A stretch of 46,416 bases of DNA from the NCBI GenBank assembly GCA_937127435.1, contig CAKZLZ010000136.1:1-46416 (forward strand), read 5' to 3'. Both the position numbers and the translations under genes were made by a program. This DNA comes from an uncultured Verrucomicrobiota bacterium (GTDB lineage: Bacteria > Verrucomicrobiota > Kiritimatiellia > SS1-B-03-39 > UBA6053). Below, piece after piece: positions 32,612 through 40,305 of this stretch (position 1 is its first letter; the number at the start of each line of letters is the position of its first letter). The notes under the pieces are model-generated. The model searched no databases. It worked only from the letters and a program-made list of their open reading frames with translations, and was not told the DNA's origin.

Positions 32612-33064
32612 ATGCCTCAATCGTTGTCCCATGTCATTATCCATACCGTATTCTCCACCAAAAACCGTCAGCCCTTTTTAAAAGATCCGGAGATACGGAA
32701 CCAAACTTTTGCTTACGTAGGAGCCACGGTGAATACTTTGGGTTGTCAGTCGTTTATGGTCGGAGGCTATTGGGATCATCTTCATATTCTCAGCACCTTA
32801 TCCCGGTCTATTTCCCAAGCAGAATTTGTGAAAGAAGTGAAGCGGTCGAGTTCGATCTGGTTTAAACATGAATATGGGGAGCCTTCGTTTTCATGGCAAA
32901 AAGGATATGGTATTTTTTCGGTTTCTGATAGTCGGGTTTCCGATGTGAAAGCCTACATCTCTAACCAAGAGGCTCATCATGGTAAGGTGACGTTTCAGGA
33001 TGAATTTCGCCGCCTGTTACGTGCGCATAATGTCCCATTTGACGAAAAATATGTGTGGGATTGA
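32612..33064 (+). CDS. REP-associated tyrosine transposase, RAYT-2 (IS200/IS605-like Y1)
   Basis: The 150-residue protein has SHVIIHTVFSTKNRQPFL, the HUH motif in YWDHLHILSTL, ISQAEFVKEVKRSSSIWFK, and FSWQKGYGIFSVSDSRVSDVKAYISNQEAHH with the probable catalytic tyrosine. It ends FRRLLRAHNVPFDEKYVWD. It is clearly homologous to RAYT-1 in the same window, but the two are far from identical. The ATG at 32612 has a GAGGG about eleven bases upstream and matches the family start; the open frame reaches back to 32573. Repeat family B units flank it on both sides, the nearest ones within about 50 bases upstream and 5 bases downstream. Confidence 0.93.
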   Translation: MPQSLSHVIIHTVFSTKNRQPFLKDPEIRNQTFAYVGATVNTLGCQSFMVGGYWDHLHILSTLSRSISQAEFVKEVKRSSSIWFKHEYGEPSFSWQKGYGIFSVSDSRVSDVKAYISNQEAHHGKVTFQDEFRRLLRAHNVPFDEKYVWD

Positions 33065-33067
33065 TGG

Positions 33068-33310
33068 CGGGCGTAACGCCGTTGGCGTATTTGGGATCGG
33101 TGTGGTGACCCAGGGTAGATCCTCCTGCGTCGGATCAACCCTGGGCTGAAGGGTGTAACACCGTTGGCGTAGCTTGGGTTGGGGGGGAGATTTTATCTGG
33201 TTTGGTTACGCCAACGGCGTTGTGTCTTTCAGCCCAGGGTTGGTGAGGAACGAGCCTACCCTGGGAATGTAATGATAGATATTTTATACGCCAACGGCGT
33301 TGCGCCTGTT
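33068..33310. repeat. REP family B pair downstream of RAYT-2
   Basis: A forward unit (about 33068-33186) and a shortened inverse unit (about 33207-33310) follow the transposase stop directly. The forward unit has one hairpin variant ACACCGTTGGCGT, and the CCCAGGGT-GATCC stem is intact. The inverse unit lacks the GAGCTGTCGCTCGCGA middle seen in the other inverse units. The pair ends about 80 bases before the terminator of the PEP-CTERM gene. Confidence 0.85.
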
Positions 33311-33387
33311 GGGGTTTGGATTTATGACCGCGCGCTGCGCCAGCCCGTTCCCACCGAAACCACCTCTCATCCTGAAAGGAAGTGCCC

Positions 33388-33416
33388 AAAAAAAACACCG
33401 GACAAACCGCCCGGTA
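33388..33416 (-). terminator. Rho-independent terminator of the 449-aa PEP-CTERM gene
   Basis: On the minus strand ACCGG pairs with CCGGT across a nine-base loop, with a T-run of eight directly after (positions 33395-33388). It lies about 30 bases after the stop of the gene at 33444. Confidence 0.75.
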
Positions 33417-33443
33417 TTTTATGTTTTCCTAAATTCGGAACGT

Positions 33444-34793
33444 TTACTTTCTACGTTTCCGAAGGACGTAAAAGGCGGACAATCCGCAGATCATCAAAAC
33501 GACAGAGGAAGGTTCGGGGATCACCGCAAAGGAAAGCGTCCCGTCCATTTCACTGAAGGTGAGGCCGGAACCGTTGGTCCAGAGGTCCGGTCCGGTTTCG
33601 CTGAAACCTGTAATGTTAAAATTGCTACCGTAGGTCTCGGAAGCTGTAAGGGAGACGATGGACCAGGAATTGCCGTTAACGAGTGAGGCGCCTCCCAGAT
33701 CGAAATCAAAGGTTCCGTCGAGCTCGATGCTGTCCGTGCTAATACCGTTGATCTGGTTGTTCACACCGTTGGCTCCGATGTAGAAGGTCATAGCCCCGCT
33801 TTGGTCGAGGGTGAAGTTCCCTTCATCAATAGTGAAGTCTCCGGTAGAGGTATTGCTACCATCGAGGGTGAGGGTATTGTCACCGGTTTTTACAAAGTCA
33901 CCCGTACCGGTAATTGCCCCGCTGATGGAAGCGGCATTGTTGGTAGAGGTGAAGAGGAGAGTGTCATTGAGGGTGAGGGTGCCGTAGATTTGCCCGCCGG
34001 TGGAGATCGTTTTGCTGCCACTACTTCCTGAACGGACGGTGATGTTGTTTGCGTTGTCATATGCAGAGCCCATCGTGAGTTTTGCATTGGCACTGCCTGA
34101 GGTATCGCCCAGCAGGACGTCCCCTGAACCTAGACTTTCTACTGTGGATAACTCCCCGCGATTAATGATAGTGCCTCCTCTCCATGTGACCGTACTGCTG
34201 TTTTTCGAGATGGTAACCTTGTCCGTCGTATCGACCAAAAACGTCAGAGGCGCGTTTGTGGTGTCGAGGATGATGTAACTGAAGTTAATGCCTCCTGTTC
34301 CAGCCGAGTCCAGAGTAAGGGTGATCGCACCGCTTCCGGTGGTTCTGAGTTGGCGGGCACGTAGGACACTGCTGCTGTAATTGGTCCAAGTCTGGCTGGT
34401 AGTCAGATACGTATCATAGCTTCCCCCATTGTCGATTTGGGAACCTCCGGAACCTGTATTTACGGTGACACCGCCTGCGCCAATGTGCACATCACCCGAT
34501 ATTTTGGTATAACCGGTGGTATTGAATGTCAGCGAGTACGCATCGAGTCTACCCGTGGTTGAGATAGACCCACCGGTATTGTTCCCCGGGGTCGTGTTGA
34601 AATAGAGGTTGTCGGCATTGATATCACCTGGAGCGATGGTTGCCGCTGTTGTACCGGCGGCATCGGTGAACCAGTTTGAGGCTGTATTGGCGTTGCCGGT
34701 CACATAGTCAGCTCCCCAGTAAAAATCATCGGCGAATGCTGAGGTGACGCTGAGCGCCAAGATCGTAATCAATAGTGAAGATAGATTTTTCAT
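33444..34793 (-). CDS. Secreted PEP-CTERM protein with autotransporter-type beta-strand repeats (449 aa)
   Basis: The protein has a signal peptide (residues 1-21, ending SAFA). A Thr/Ser/Gly/Asn-rich passenger of beta-strand repeats follows (about 25-415), with GITGTGDFVKTGDNTLTLDGSNTSTGDFTIDEG-type sequence that matches the autotransporter-associated beta-strand repeat. The C-terminus is VIPEPSSVVLMICGLSAFYVLRKRRK: a PEP motif, a transmembrane helix and a basic tail, the PEP-CTERM signal. Exosortase removes such tails to release or anchor proteins at the surface. No exosortase gene is in the window. A TTTACGAAA motif lies about 50 bases upstream of the start. Confidence 0.85.
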   Translation of the reverse strand: MKNLSSLLITILALSVTSAFADDFYWGADYVTGNANTASNWFTDAAGTTAATIAPGDINADNLYFNTTPGNNTGGSISTTGRLDAYSLTFNTTGYTKISGDVHIGAGGVTVNTGSGGSQIDNGGSYDTYLTTSQTWTNYSSSVLRARQLRTTGSGAITLTLDSAGTGGINFSYIILDTTNAPLTFLVDTTDKVTISKNSSTVTWRGGTIINRGELSTVESLGSGDVLLGDTSGSANAKLTMGSAYDNANNITVRSGSSGSKTISTGGQIYGTLTLNDTLLFTSTNNAASISGAITGTGDFVKTGDNTLTLDGSNTSTGDFTIDEGNFTLDQSGAMTFYIGANGVNNQINGISTDSIELDGTFDFDLGGASLVNGNSWSIVSLTASETYGSNFNITGFSETGPDLWTNGSGLTFSEMDGTLSFAVIPEPSSVVLMICGLSAFYVLRKRRK

Positions 34794-34842
34794 AATGGGT
34801 TCTTTTGGAAGAGGTGAGATCTCAAAAAGACAAAGTAATATT

Positions 34843-34853
34843 TATTTACGAAA
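34843..34853. promoter_or_regulatory. Operator-like motif upstream of PEP-CTERM gene
   Basis: TATTTACGAAA resembles the motif upstream of the LacI-type gene (38599-38611) and the AATTACGTAATT palindromes upstream of the glycosidase and pseudopilin-like genes. It lies about 50 bases before the start at 34793. The match is short and AT-rich, so it is only a candidate. Confidence 0.3.
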
Positions 34854-35009
34854 AAAACCTAGATGATTGAGTGTGTCAATAAATAAGATTACTTAAAATC
34901 GGGAATTATCCGTTTTGAAAATTTAGAAAGTAGGAAAATTGGACTGTGTTTTGATGGGCCGTAGGTATATTTATGAAATATTTCCCCGTAGTACCGAAAG
35001 AAGGTTAGA

Positions 35010-37049
35010 ATGAATAAATTTGCCAAAGAAATAATTAAAATCTGCAAAGGTTTATGTTTATTGATGATTCTGTCTTGGGCTAAGGTTCCGGCAAATACGG
35101 TTCCTTTATATATGGTTAGTGAAGGTGAAGAAATTTACCGGCTCGAAGTCCCCGGAGGAAAGGTTGAATCGGCACAGGCGCTGATCGATGAGGCCCGCCG
35201 GAAACATCCGGAGGCGGTGTGGATGATAAAAGCTGCTGGGGATTTGTGGATTGAAGACAGACCTTTGAGGCTTGCGCCGCGTACGGTGCTGGTGCTTTCT
35301 CCGCAGGCGGGCGTTAAAGCGCGTCCTAACAGCAACGCTTCGGCATTGATTTATGTAGAGGATGCCGAATCGGTGGCGGTGGTTGGACATGGAGCTGAAC
35401 CCGCTTTGATTGACGGGGGCGGGAAAAATTTGACGGGGATTCAGGTCCTCCGCGGCAAACGAATGGTCTTTGACCGTCTGCGTATCCGGAACTGTGGGCT
35501 GGCGGGGATTGATTTTGCGGGGGCCGATGCGGATGCGGTGAACGAAGCGGGCACTGCGACCCGCAGTCGCTTTGAAAACAATGGCGCCGGTCTGCGGGTA
35601 AGGAATACCGCGGGCTTTATCTGCGAAGACAATGTGTTCAGCGGTCAGACCGGAACCGCAGTTACAATTGAATCGAAGAGCAGCGTGGTGGTTCATAACC
35701 GTTTTGAAGGGAACCCATTGTCTATCCACTGCGGATCGGTGGGTTCGGTGATCACCCGAAACCGTTTTGGGGATGATCGGGTGCTGGCGTTCAGTCCGGC
35801 CAGTCGAGACAATCTGATGAGCGAAAATAATGGAATCCTCTCAGGGCAAACCCTGGTGCTGGACGGAAAGGATCAGCAACTCTTTCGGAATGCGTTCGAT
35901 CAGGCTTCGTTGCAGGTTGCGGGCGCCGGGTCTATGGTGTTGGTGGCGAATAAAGGTCTGGATATTCCGGAGGGATCTCAGATCTCCGTTTTTGATCCGC
36001 CTACTTTCATGCGTCCGCATCAACGTGAACAGATTGTGCCGGGCCGGGGCCGCTTTGAACTGGAGATGGTGGGAGGCGATTCGCGGAAGAAAGAGGTTCC
36101 CCGGGATCTGGCGGAGGTGGGACGGGTTTTGCATCAAGCGCGTAAGGAACATCCCGATGATGTGATCGTGCTCCGGCTACAGGGAGAATTTGTGAGTCAA
36201 AGGCCGGAAGGTCTTCAGCTTCCGCCCGATGTTTGTCTGATTCTGGATGGACGGATTCGGGCGGATCCGGGAACGGAGAGTGAGCCTGCCTGGAAAGCGG
36301 ACGTGCCTTTGACCCAGGTATTGCGGTTGCCGGAGAGTGGTTTTTGTGCGGTTTCCGGGGGAACGCTGGATGCCGGCCGCCAGGTGTTTTATCCCTTGAA
36401 TGCAGAGGGGGGAGCATTGGCGCTGATTGAAGGGGTCAACCTTACCGCGGGGGCACGGGATGGACTGAACACGAAACAGAGAGGGCAGGTACCATTGTTT
36501 GTGTATCGCAACCGGGTGTTCGGGAATCGTCACCGGGGCATCTGGGCGCACGTGGCCCATCGCATTCAGGTTATCGACAATGTGTGCAGCGGCAATGGCA
36601 TGGACGGTATTGATATGGATGCCTATGCGGCAGGGTGCACAGTGCTGTTTAATGTGTCCAGCGGGAATGGACGTCACGGAGTGTTTGTTGAAGAAGCCGT
36701 AAAGGGGACTTTGGTGGTTGGGAATGTGTTGTCCGGAAATAAGGATTCCGGGGTGCATGTGTGGAATGAAGCGGTGGTGGGAAATACGGGTGGAAACGTG
36801 ATGGCGTCGAATATTTGCGACGCAAACGCACGGGGGGTGAGTGTGGGCGGACGTTCGGAAGAGAAAACCGCGCTCGGAAACTTCTTTTTTAATAATCTCT
36901 GTCGGGAAAACCGTTTGAACGGGATGTGGGCCGGCAATGTGCATGCGAAGGGAAACTATTTTTGTCGTAACCGGCTGGAGGACAATCAGGGTCCGCCTAT
37001 TTTAGAAGCTGCCAACGCCCGCTATTTTAATCCGCCCATATTTCCGTAG
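35010..37049 (+). CDS. Secreted right-handed beta-helix protein, pectate-lyase-like fold (679 aa)
   Basis: A hydrophobic N-terminal segment (about residues 10-28) is a probable signal peptide. The protein then has two homologous halves: both start with a helix of the type ALIDEARRKHPEAV or VLHQARKEHPDDV (about residues 53 and 377), followed by a beta strand and a PLRLAPRTVLVL or GLQLPPDVCLIL segment. Each half continues with parallel beta-helix repeats rich in Asn and Gly (NRFEGNPL, NVCSGNGMDG, NVLSGNKDSGVHVWNEA). The fold is that of pectate lyases and polysaccharide lyase/hydrolase families, but no calcium or Arg catalytic signature can be pinned down. A partial degraded copy lies at 38341-38580. 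Confidence 0.75.
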   Translation: MNKFAKEIIKICKGLCLLMILSWAKVPANTVPLYMVSEGEEIYRLEVPGGKVESAQALIDEARRKHPEAVWMIKAAGDLWIEDRPLRLAPRTVLVLSPQAGVKARPNSNASALIYVEDAESVAVVGHGAEPALIDGGGKNLTGIQVLRGKRMVFDRLRIRNCGLAGIDFAGADADAVNEAGTATRSRFENNGAGLRVRNTAGFICEDNVFSGQTGTAVTIESKSSVVVHNRFEGNPLSIHCGSVGSVITRNRFGDDRVLAFSPASRDNLMSENNGILSGQTLVLDGKDQQLFRNAFDQASLQVAGAGSMVLVANKGLDIPEGSQISVFDPPTFMRPHQREQIVPGRGRFELEMVGGDSRKKEVPRDLAEVGRVLHQARKEHPDDVIVLRLQGEFVSQRPEGLQLPPDVCLILDGRIRADPGTESEPAWKADVPLTQVLRLPESGFCAVSGGTLDAGRQVFYPLNAEGGALALIEGVNLTAGARDGLNTKQRGQVPLFVYRNRVFGNRHRGIWAHVAHRIQVIDNVCSGNGMDGIDMDAYAAGCTVLFNVSSGNGRHGVFVEEAVKGTLVVGNVLSGNKDSGVHVWNEAVVGNTGGNVMASNICDANARGVSVGGRSEEKTALGNFFFNNLCRENRLNGMWAGNVHAKGNYFCRNRLEDNQGPPILEAANARYFNPPIFP

Positions 37050-37118
37050 GCGGGGTGTGGGATCTGATATGCGCCATCGGGAAAGGCCCGTATCCAAGGT
37101 CTTTATTACGCGCGGGAC

Positions 37119-37185
37119 TTGACAGATCAAAATTGGTTGAATAAACCATTATAAACCAATCAGGTGATTAACTAAACCAATGGTT
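37119..37185 (+). promoter_or_regulatory. Promoter and repeat region upstream of PEP-CTERM gene 37285
   Basis: A perfect TTGACA lies at 37119-37124, with TAAACC 17 bases further as a poor -10 box. Downstream the sequence has several AAACCA copies, two as ATAAACCA (37142-37149 and 37152-37159) and one in ACTAAACCA. It also has an inverted pair AACCATT (37144-37150) and AATGGTT (37179-37185). This looks like a binding region for a regulator, different from the central-CG motif of the glycosidase. Confidence 0.4.
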
Positions 37186-37284
37186 CTGTTATTGACCGCT
37201 CTGGAAGCGAATGGGGTTCTCTTGCACAGTACTTGAAACCTCTCACATCGAACAAAAACACATAGGACAAAAAAGGAATTAATC

Positions 37285-38070
37285 ATGTATAAGCAATTTC
37301 CCTTGGTTTTAGTCAGTCTCCTTCTTTTCGCCCCCAATTTATTTGCGGTCATCAGTATTGAAACCGATGGCACGAACGCCGCCAATTTAACCAAAATTAC
37401 TGTGGATGGAACCGAATATACTTCGTTTATCGGGGCGGAGGTCACAGCTTTCAATATGTATGGAAGTAATTTAAAGACCACTCAGATCTTCCCCAGTGGG
37501 GGGACATCCGAGGTGGGTGCGAATGCTACGAATCCCCTGGAAGATAGCAGTCTCACCTCAGGGTATACGGCATTGAGGAGCCTCAGTTTTAATTTTGATT
37601 CTGCAGTGGTGAACCGGGCGGGCGCGGATATTTTTCTGTTTGAAGTAAATCAGACTGAAACCAGTTATCTCACGTTGAACGTGACCTTGGATGGCACCAC
37701 TATCGACTTCGGTAGTTCCGGGAATCCCTTCACGTCCATCATCGGAAGCAGCGCAACCTACGGGCTGAGTGAAAGTACTTATCGGACCACGGCAACAACC
37801 CTTGAGAAACTGGAAGCGATTCCCTCCTTTTCTACATTTGTAACCTCGGCTACGACCCCTGTTGGATATCTGGCGATTGATTTATCTGACTTCGGGGTCG
37901 CCGATGGTGCCAGTATTACCGACATTACCATTGCGGGTCACAGCACTGGCGCAGATGGTCAATATGACATCTCCGGGATTGTCGCAGTTCCTGAACCGTC
38001 CTCGCTGTTCCTGTTGCTGGTTGCGGGTGCTTCGGGGATGCTTCTGTGCCGGAGAAAACGCAGAGTCTGA
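37285..38070 (+). CDS. Secreted PEP-CTERM protein (261 aa)
   Basis: A signal peptide (residues 1-20, ending LFA) precedes a beta-rich domain of about 210 residues with no known family recognised. The C-terminus VAVPEPSSLFLLLVAGASGMLLCRRKRRV is a complete PEP-CTERM signal. The first half has ISIETDGTNAANLTKITVDGTEYTSF. The protein is probably cell-surface or exopolysaccharide-bound. The cognate exosortase is not in the window. Confidence 0.8.
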   Translation: MYKQFPLVLVSLLLFAPNLFAVISIETDGTNAANLTKITVDGTEYTSFIGAEVTAFNMYGSNLKTTQIFPSGGTSEVGANATNPLEDSSLTSGYTALRSLSFNFDSAVVNRAGADIFLFEVNQTETSYLTLNVTLDGTTIDFGSSGNPFTSIIGSSATYGLSESTYRTTATTLEKLEAIPSFSTFVTSATTPVGYLAIDLSDFGVADGASITDITIAGHSTGADGQYDISGIVAVPEPSSLFLLLVAGASGMLLCRRKRRV

Positions 38071-38340
38071 TCCCGGGTTTTGTGTACTCCTTCGCGTGAA
38101 CGCTTCAGGTGAACCATCTGAAGATGGAACTCGGAACGTTCCCGCCGGCTCAAACACGGATTTCTGGTTCAGTTCCTTCTTCAGTCAGTTCAACGGAAAA
38201 CCTGAGGTGATCCTGACAATACTTCCGATACGGGGAATTATCAAACTTTGAAGCTCAGTGCTTGATAGGCGGAAAATTTTCCTTCAATCTCTGCGCAGAA
38301 TTATTTTGTCTCACCTGAGACAAATTATTTTTCTGTACTG

Positions 38341-38580
38341 TGGAGCTGATCGAAGAGGTCCAACTTTGTGACGGGGCGCGGGACGGGATCTCCATCAAGC
38401 AACGGGGCACTGCGTCGAATGCGTGCGAGTGCAATGGTTGAGATGTGAGTGTGGGCGGGCGTTCGGAAGAGAAGAAGGCACTCGGAAACTTCTTTTTTAA
38501 TAATCTCTGTCGGGAAAACCTGTTTTGAACAGGGTTTGGCCCGGCAATGTCAGCTATTTCAATCCGCCGGCAGATCGTGC
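38341..38580 (+). pseudogene. Decayed partial copy of the beta-helix gene
   Basis: The segment 38344-38405 resembles 36421-36482 of the beta-helix gene. The segment from about 38405 to 38567 resembles 36803-36950, with an almost identical stretch AACTTCTTTTTTAATAATCT. The intervening 320 bases of the parent are deleted. Frameshifts are present, for example the CTGTTTTGAACAGGG change near 38519, and no long frame is open. It is a remnant of a paralogous gene that once lay directly upstream of the LacI-type gene. Confidence 0.8.
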
Positions 38581-38598
38581 AGACCGCAGGCTAAAGGA

Positions 38599-38611
38599 TT
38601 ATTTACGAAAT
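38599..38611. promoter_or_regulatory. Possible auto-operator upstream of lacI-type gene
   Basis: TTATTTACGAAAT has ATTT and AAAT arms around ACG. It lies about 45 bases before the LacI-type start and is close to the motifs at 34843 and 40228. Self-regulation through this site is an inference. Confidence 0.35.
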
Positions 38612-38654
38612 TAACATTGTTTTTAAATCTGTGAATCAATACTTTGATTGCACT

Positions 38655-39689
38655 ATGGCCAGACCCGTCTCTATCAATGTTGCAGATATTGCAAGCCGCG
38701 CAAATGTATCGACCGCATCCGTTTCCCGGGTGATCAATAATCAGAGTGGGGTCAGTGAAAAATTGCGCTCTAAAATCTGGGCGATTCTGGAAGATGATGA
38801 CCGCTACTCGGCGCATATCTCGGAACGCGGGGTTCGGATTGCGGTGGTGATGCAAATGGACCAGCCGCACGTGAATACCTTCATGTCCGCCATGTTGGCG
38901 GGGGCGGCAAATTATGCGCTGCAACGGAATGTGGATATTTCCACGGTGTTTGTGCAGCCTGAAGATAAAAAGAAAACGGATTTCCTGCGCCTGTTGCGGG
39001 ACCGCCGTTGTGACGGGGTGATTTTACTGGTATCCAGTACTTTGTCGGCAGAGGAACTGACCCAGTTGTCAGATGCCCGGATGGCGGTGATGGTATTGAA
39101 CGGTCGCTGCGACCACAGCAATATTGGATATTTGTATACCGATCCGAACGAAGGGATGACCTCACTGTTAAACCATCTTTCCCAGTTGGGTCATAAGAAT
39201 ATTGCGTATCTGTCCGGACCCCAATTTTGTGATTTTGACAACTCCCGCCGTTCCGAAGTTTTTATGGAGCATATGGCGAAAACAAAAAATCCCTTGGCGG
39301 ATAAACTGTTGGCTACGCACATTCCGACCCGTTTGGCGCAAGAGGCCGGGTATTTGCAAGCGGTTGAAATGTTGAAACGCTGTCCCGAGACCACGGCTAT
39401 GATTGCCAACAATGATGAAATGGCCTATGGGGCCTTCCTGGCCTGTCACGAAGCGGGAGTTCGGGTGCCGGAAGACATTTCCATTGCCGGCTTTGACGAT
39501 TATGCGAACAGTCAATTTACGGTGCCCCCCTTGACCACGGTCCGTCAGCATTTGAACGAAATTGGTTATGAAGCGGTGCAGGCGATCGACGCCTTTGTTT
39601 GCGGATCGCTTGAGCATTTGCCCCGGCGGATGTTTAAACCCGAGTTGGTGGTGCGGGGCAGCACGGTGGCGGCCCGCAGTTTGAAATAA
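38655..39689 (+). CDS. LacI-family transcriptional regulator
   Basis: The 344-residue protein has a LacI helix-turn-helix at about residues 6-28 (INVADIASRANVSTASVSRVINNQ), a hinge region, and a periplasmic-binding-protein-like sensor domain (about 60-335). The VAVVMQM-type start of the sensor, NDEMAYGAFLACHEAGVRVPEDISIAGFDD and PPLTTVRQ are typical. Such proteins bind palindromic operators and respond to a sugar. The frame is open to 38631, but the ATG at 38655 gives MARPVSINVADIA. The gene lies next to the secreted glycosidase and close to the candidate operators, so it likely controls that enzyme. Confidence 0.92.
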   Translation: MARPVSINVADIASRANVSTASVSRVINNQSGVSEKLRSKIWAILEDDDRYSAHISERGVRIAVVMQMDQPHVNTFMSAMLAGAANYALQRNVDISTVFVQPEDKKKTDFLRLLRDRRCDGVILLVSSTLSAEELTQLSDARMAVMVLNGRCDHSNIGYLYTDPNEGMTSLLNHLSQLGHKNIAYLSGPQFCDFDNSRRSEVFMEHMAKTKNPLADKLLATHIPTRLAQEAGYLQAVEMLKRCPETTAMIANNDEMAYGAFLACHEAGVRVPEDISIAGFDDYANSQFTVPPLTTVRQHLNEIGYEAVQAIDAFVCGSLEHLPRRMFKPELVVRGSTVAARSLK

Positions 39690-39729
39690 GAAATTGCATA
39701 GGGGGATGAACGGGGTTGTGGGGGGGATG

Positions 39730-40146
39730 AATGGCAGTCGCAACGCCTTTGGCGTAGATGATGTTTTGGGGTTGAGACCCAGGATAGGCCTCGTCACTCA
39801 GCCAACCCTGGGCTGAATGGCGTAACACCTTCGGTGTAGCAGGGGTTTTGAAACCCTATGGCCAATAAATACATATGAGAAAGTCGTATCGTCGTTGGCG
39901 CAGGAGAGGGTCTGAAAATCTAAACAACCTATATATGTGTATGACGTCATTTCACCAAAACCCACACCCGATTTGGGTACGCCAAGGGCGTTACGCCATT
40001 CAGCCCAGGGTTGGCCGAGCCTGCCCGCCTGCCCGAGCTGTCGCTCGCGACGGCCAGGGATGGACGCCTCAGCGGCCAGGGGGACGAGGCCTACCCTGGG
40101 AATGTTGCCCTATGCGATGCCTACGCCAACGGCGTTGCGCCTGCCG
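39730..40146. repeat. REP family B inverted pair without transposase (MITE-like)
   Basis: A forward unit (about 39730-39848) and an inverse unit (about 39979-40146) flank about 130 bases that hold no recognisable gene. The outer hairpins are the ACGCCTTTGGCGT and ACGCCAACGGCGT types. The forward unit has ACACCTTCGGTGT, where both stem sides changed. The CCCAGGAT-ACCCTGGG stem is partly degraded. The unit is the size of a non-autonomous copy that could be moved in trans by RAYT-2. Confidence 0.8.
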
Positions 40147-40198
40147 TGGTTTTATGCATGGCTTTGTCGAAATAGTCCGGCAAGTCTCTGGAAAGCAC

Positions 40199-40237
40199 TT
40201 GACAGGCTCTTCACTTGTGTATTATTAATTACGTAAT
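40199..40237 (+). promoter_or_regulatory. Promoter with overlapping palindromic operator of the 1278-aa glycosidase gene
   Basis: TTGACA (40199-40204) is a perfect -35 box. With an 18-base spacer, TATTAA (40223-40228) is the -10 box. The palindrome ATTACGTAAT (40228-40237) overlaps the end of the -10 box and the expected start point. A second half-like motif AATTAATTACGAAT follows at about 40244. This is the layout of a LacI-type repressor site, and a LacI-type gene ends about 500 bases upstream. The gene starts at 40306 with a GGAG about 8 bases upstream. Confidence 0.6.
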
Positions 40238-40305
40238 AAATAGAATTAATTACGAATGGTATTTTTTATATACGGACCCTGAATATCTGATTATTGGAGT
40301 AACTT

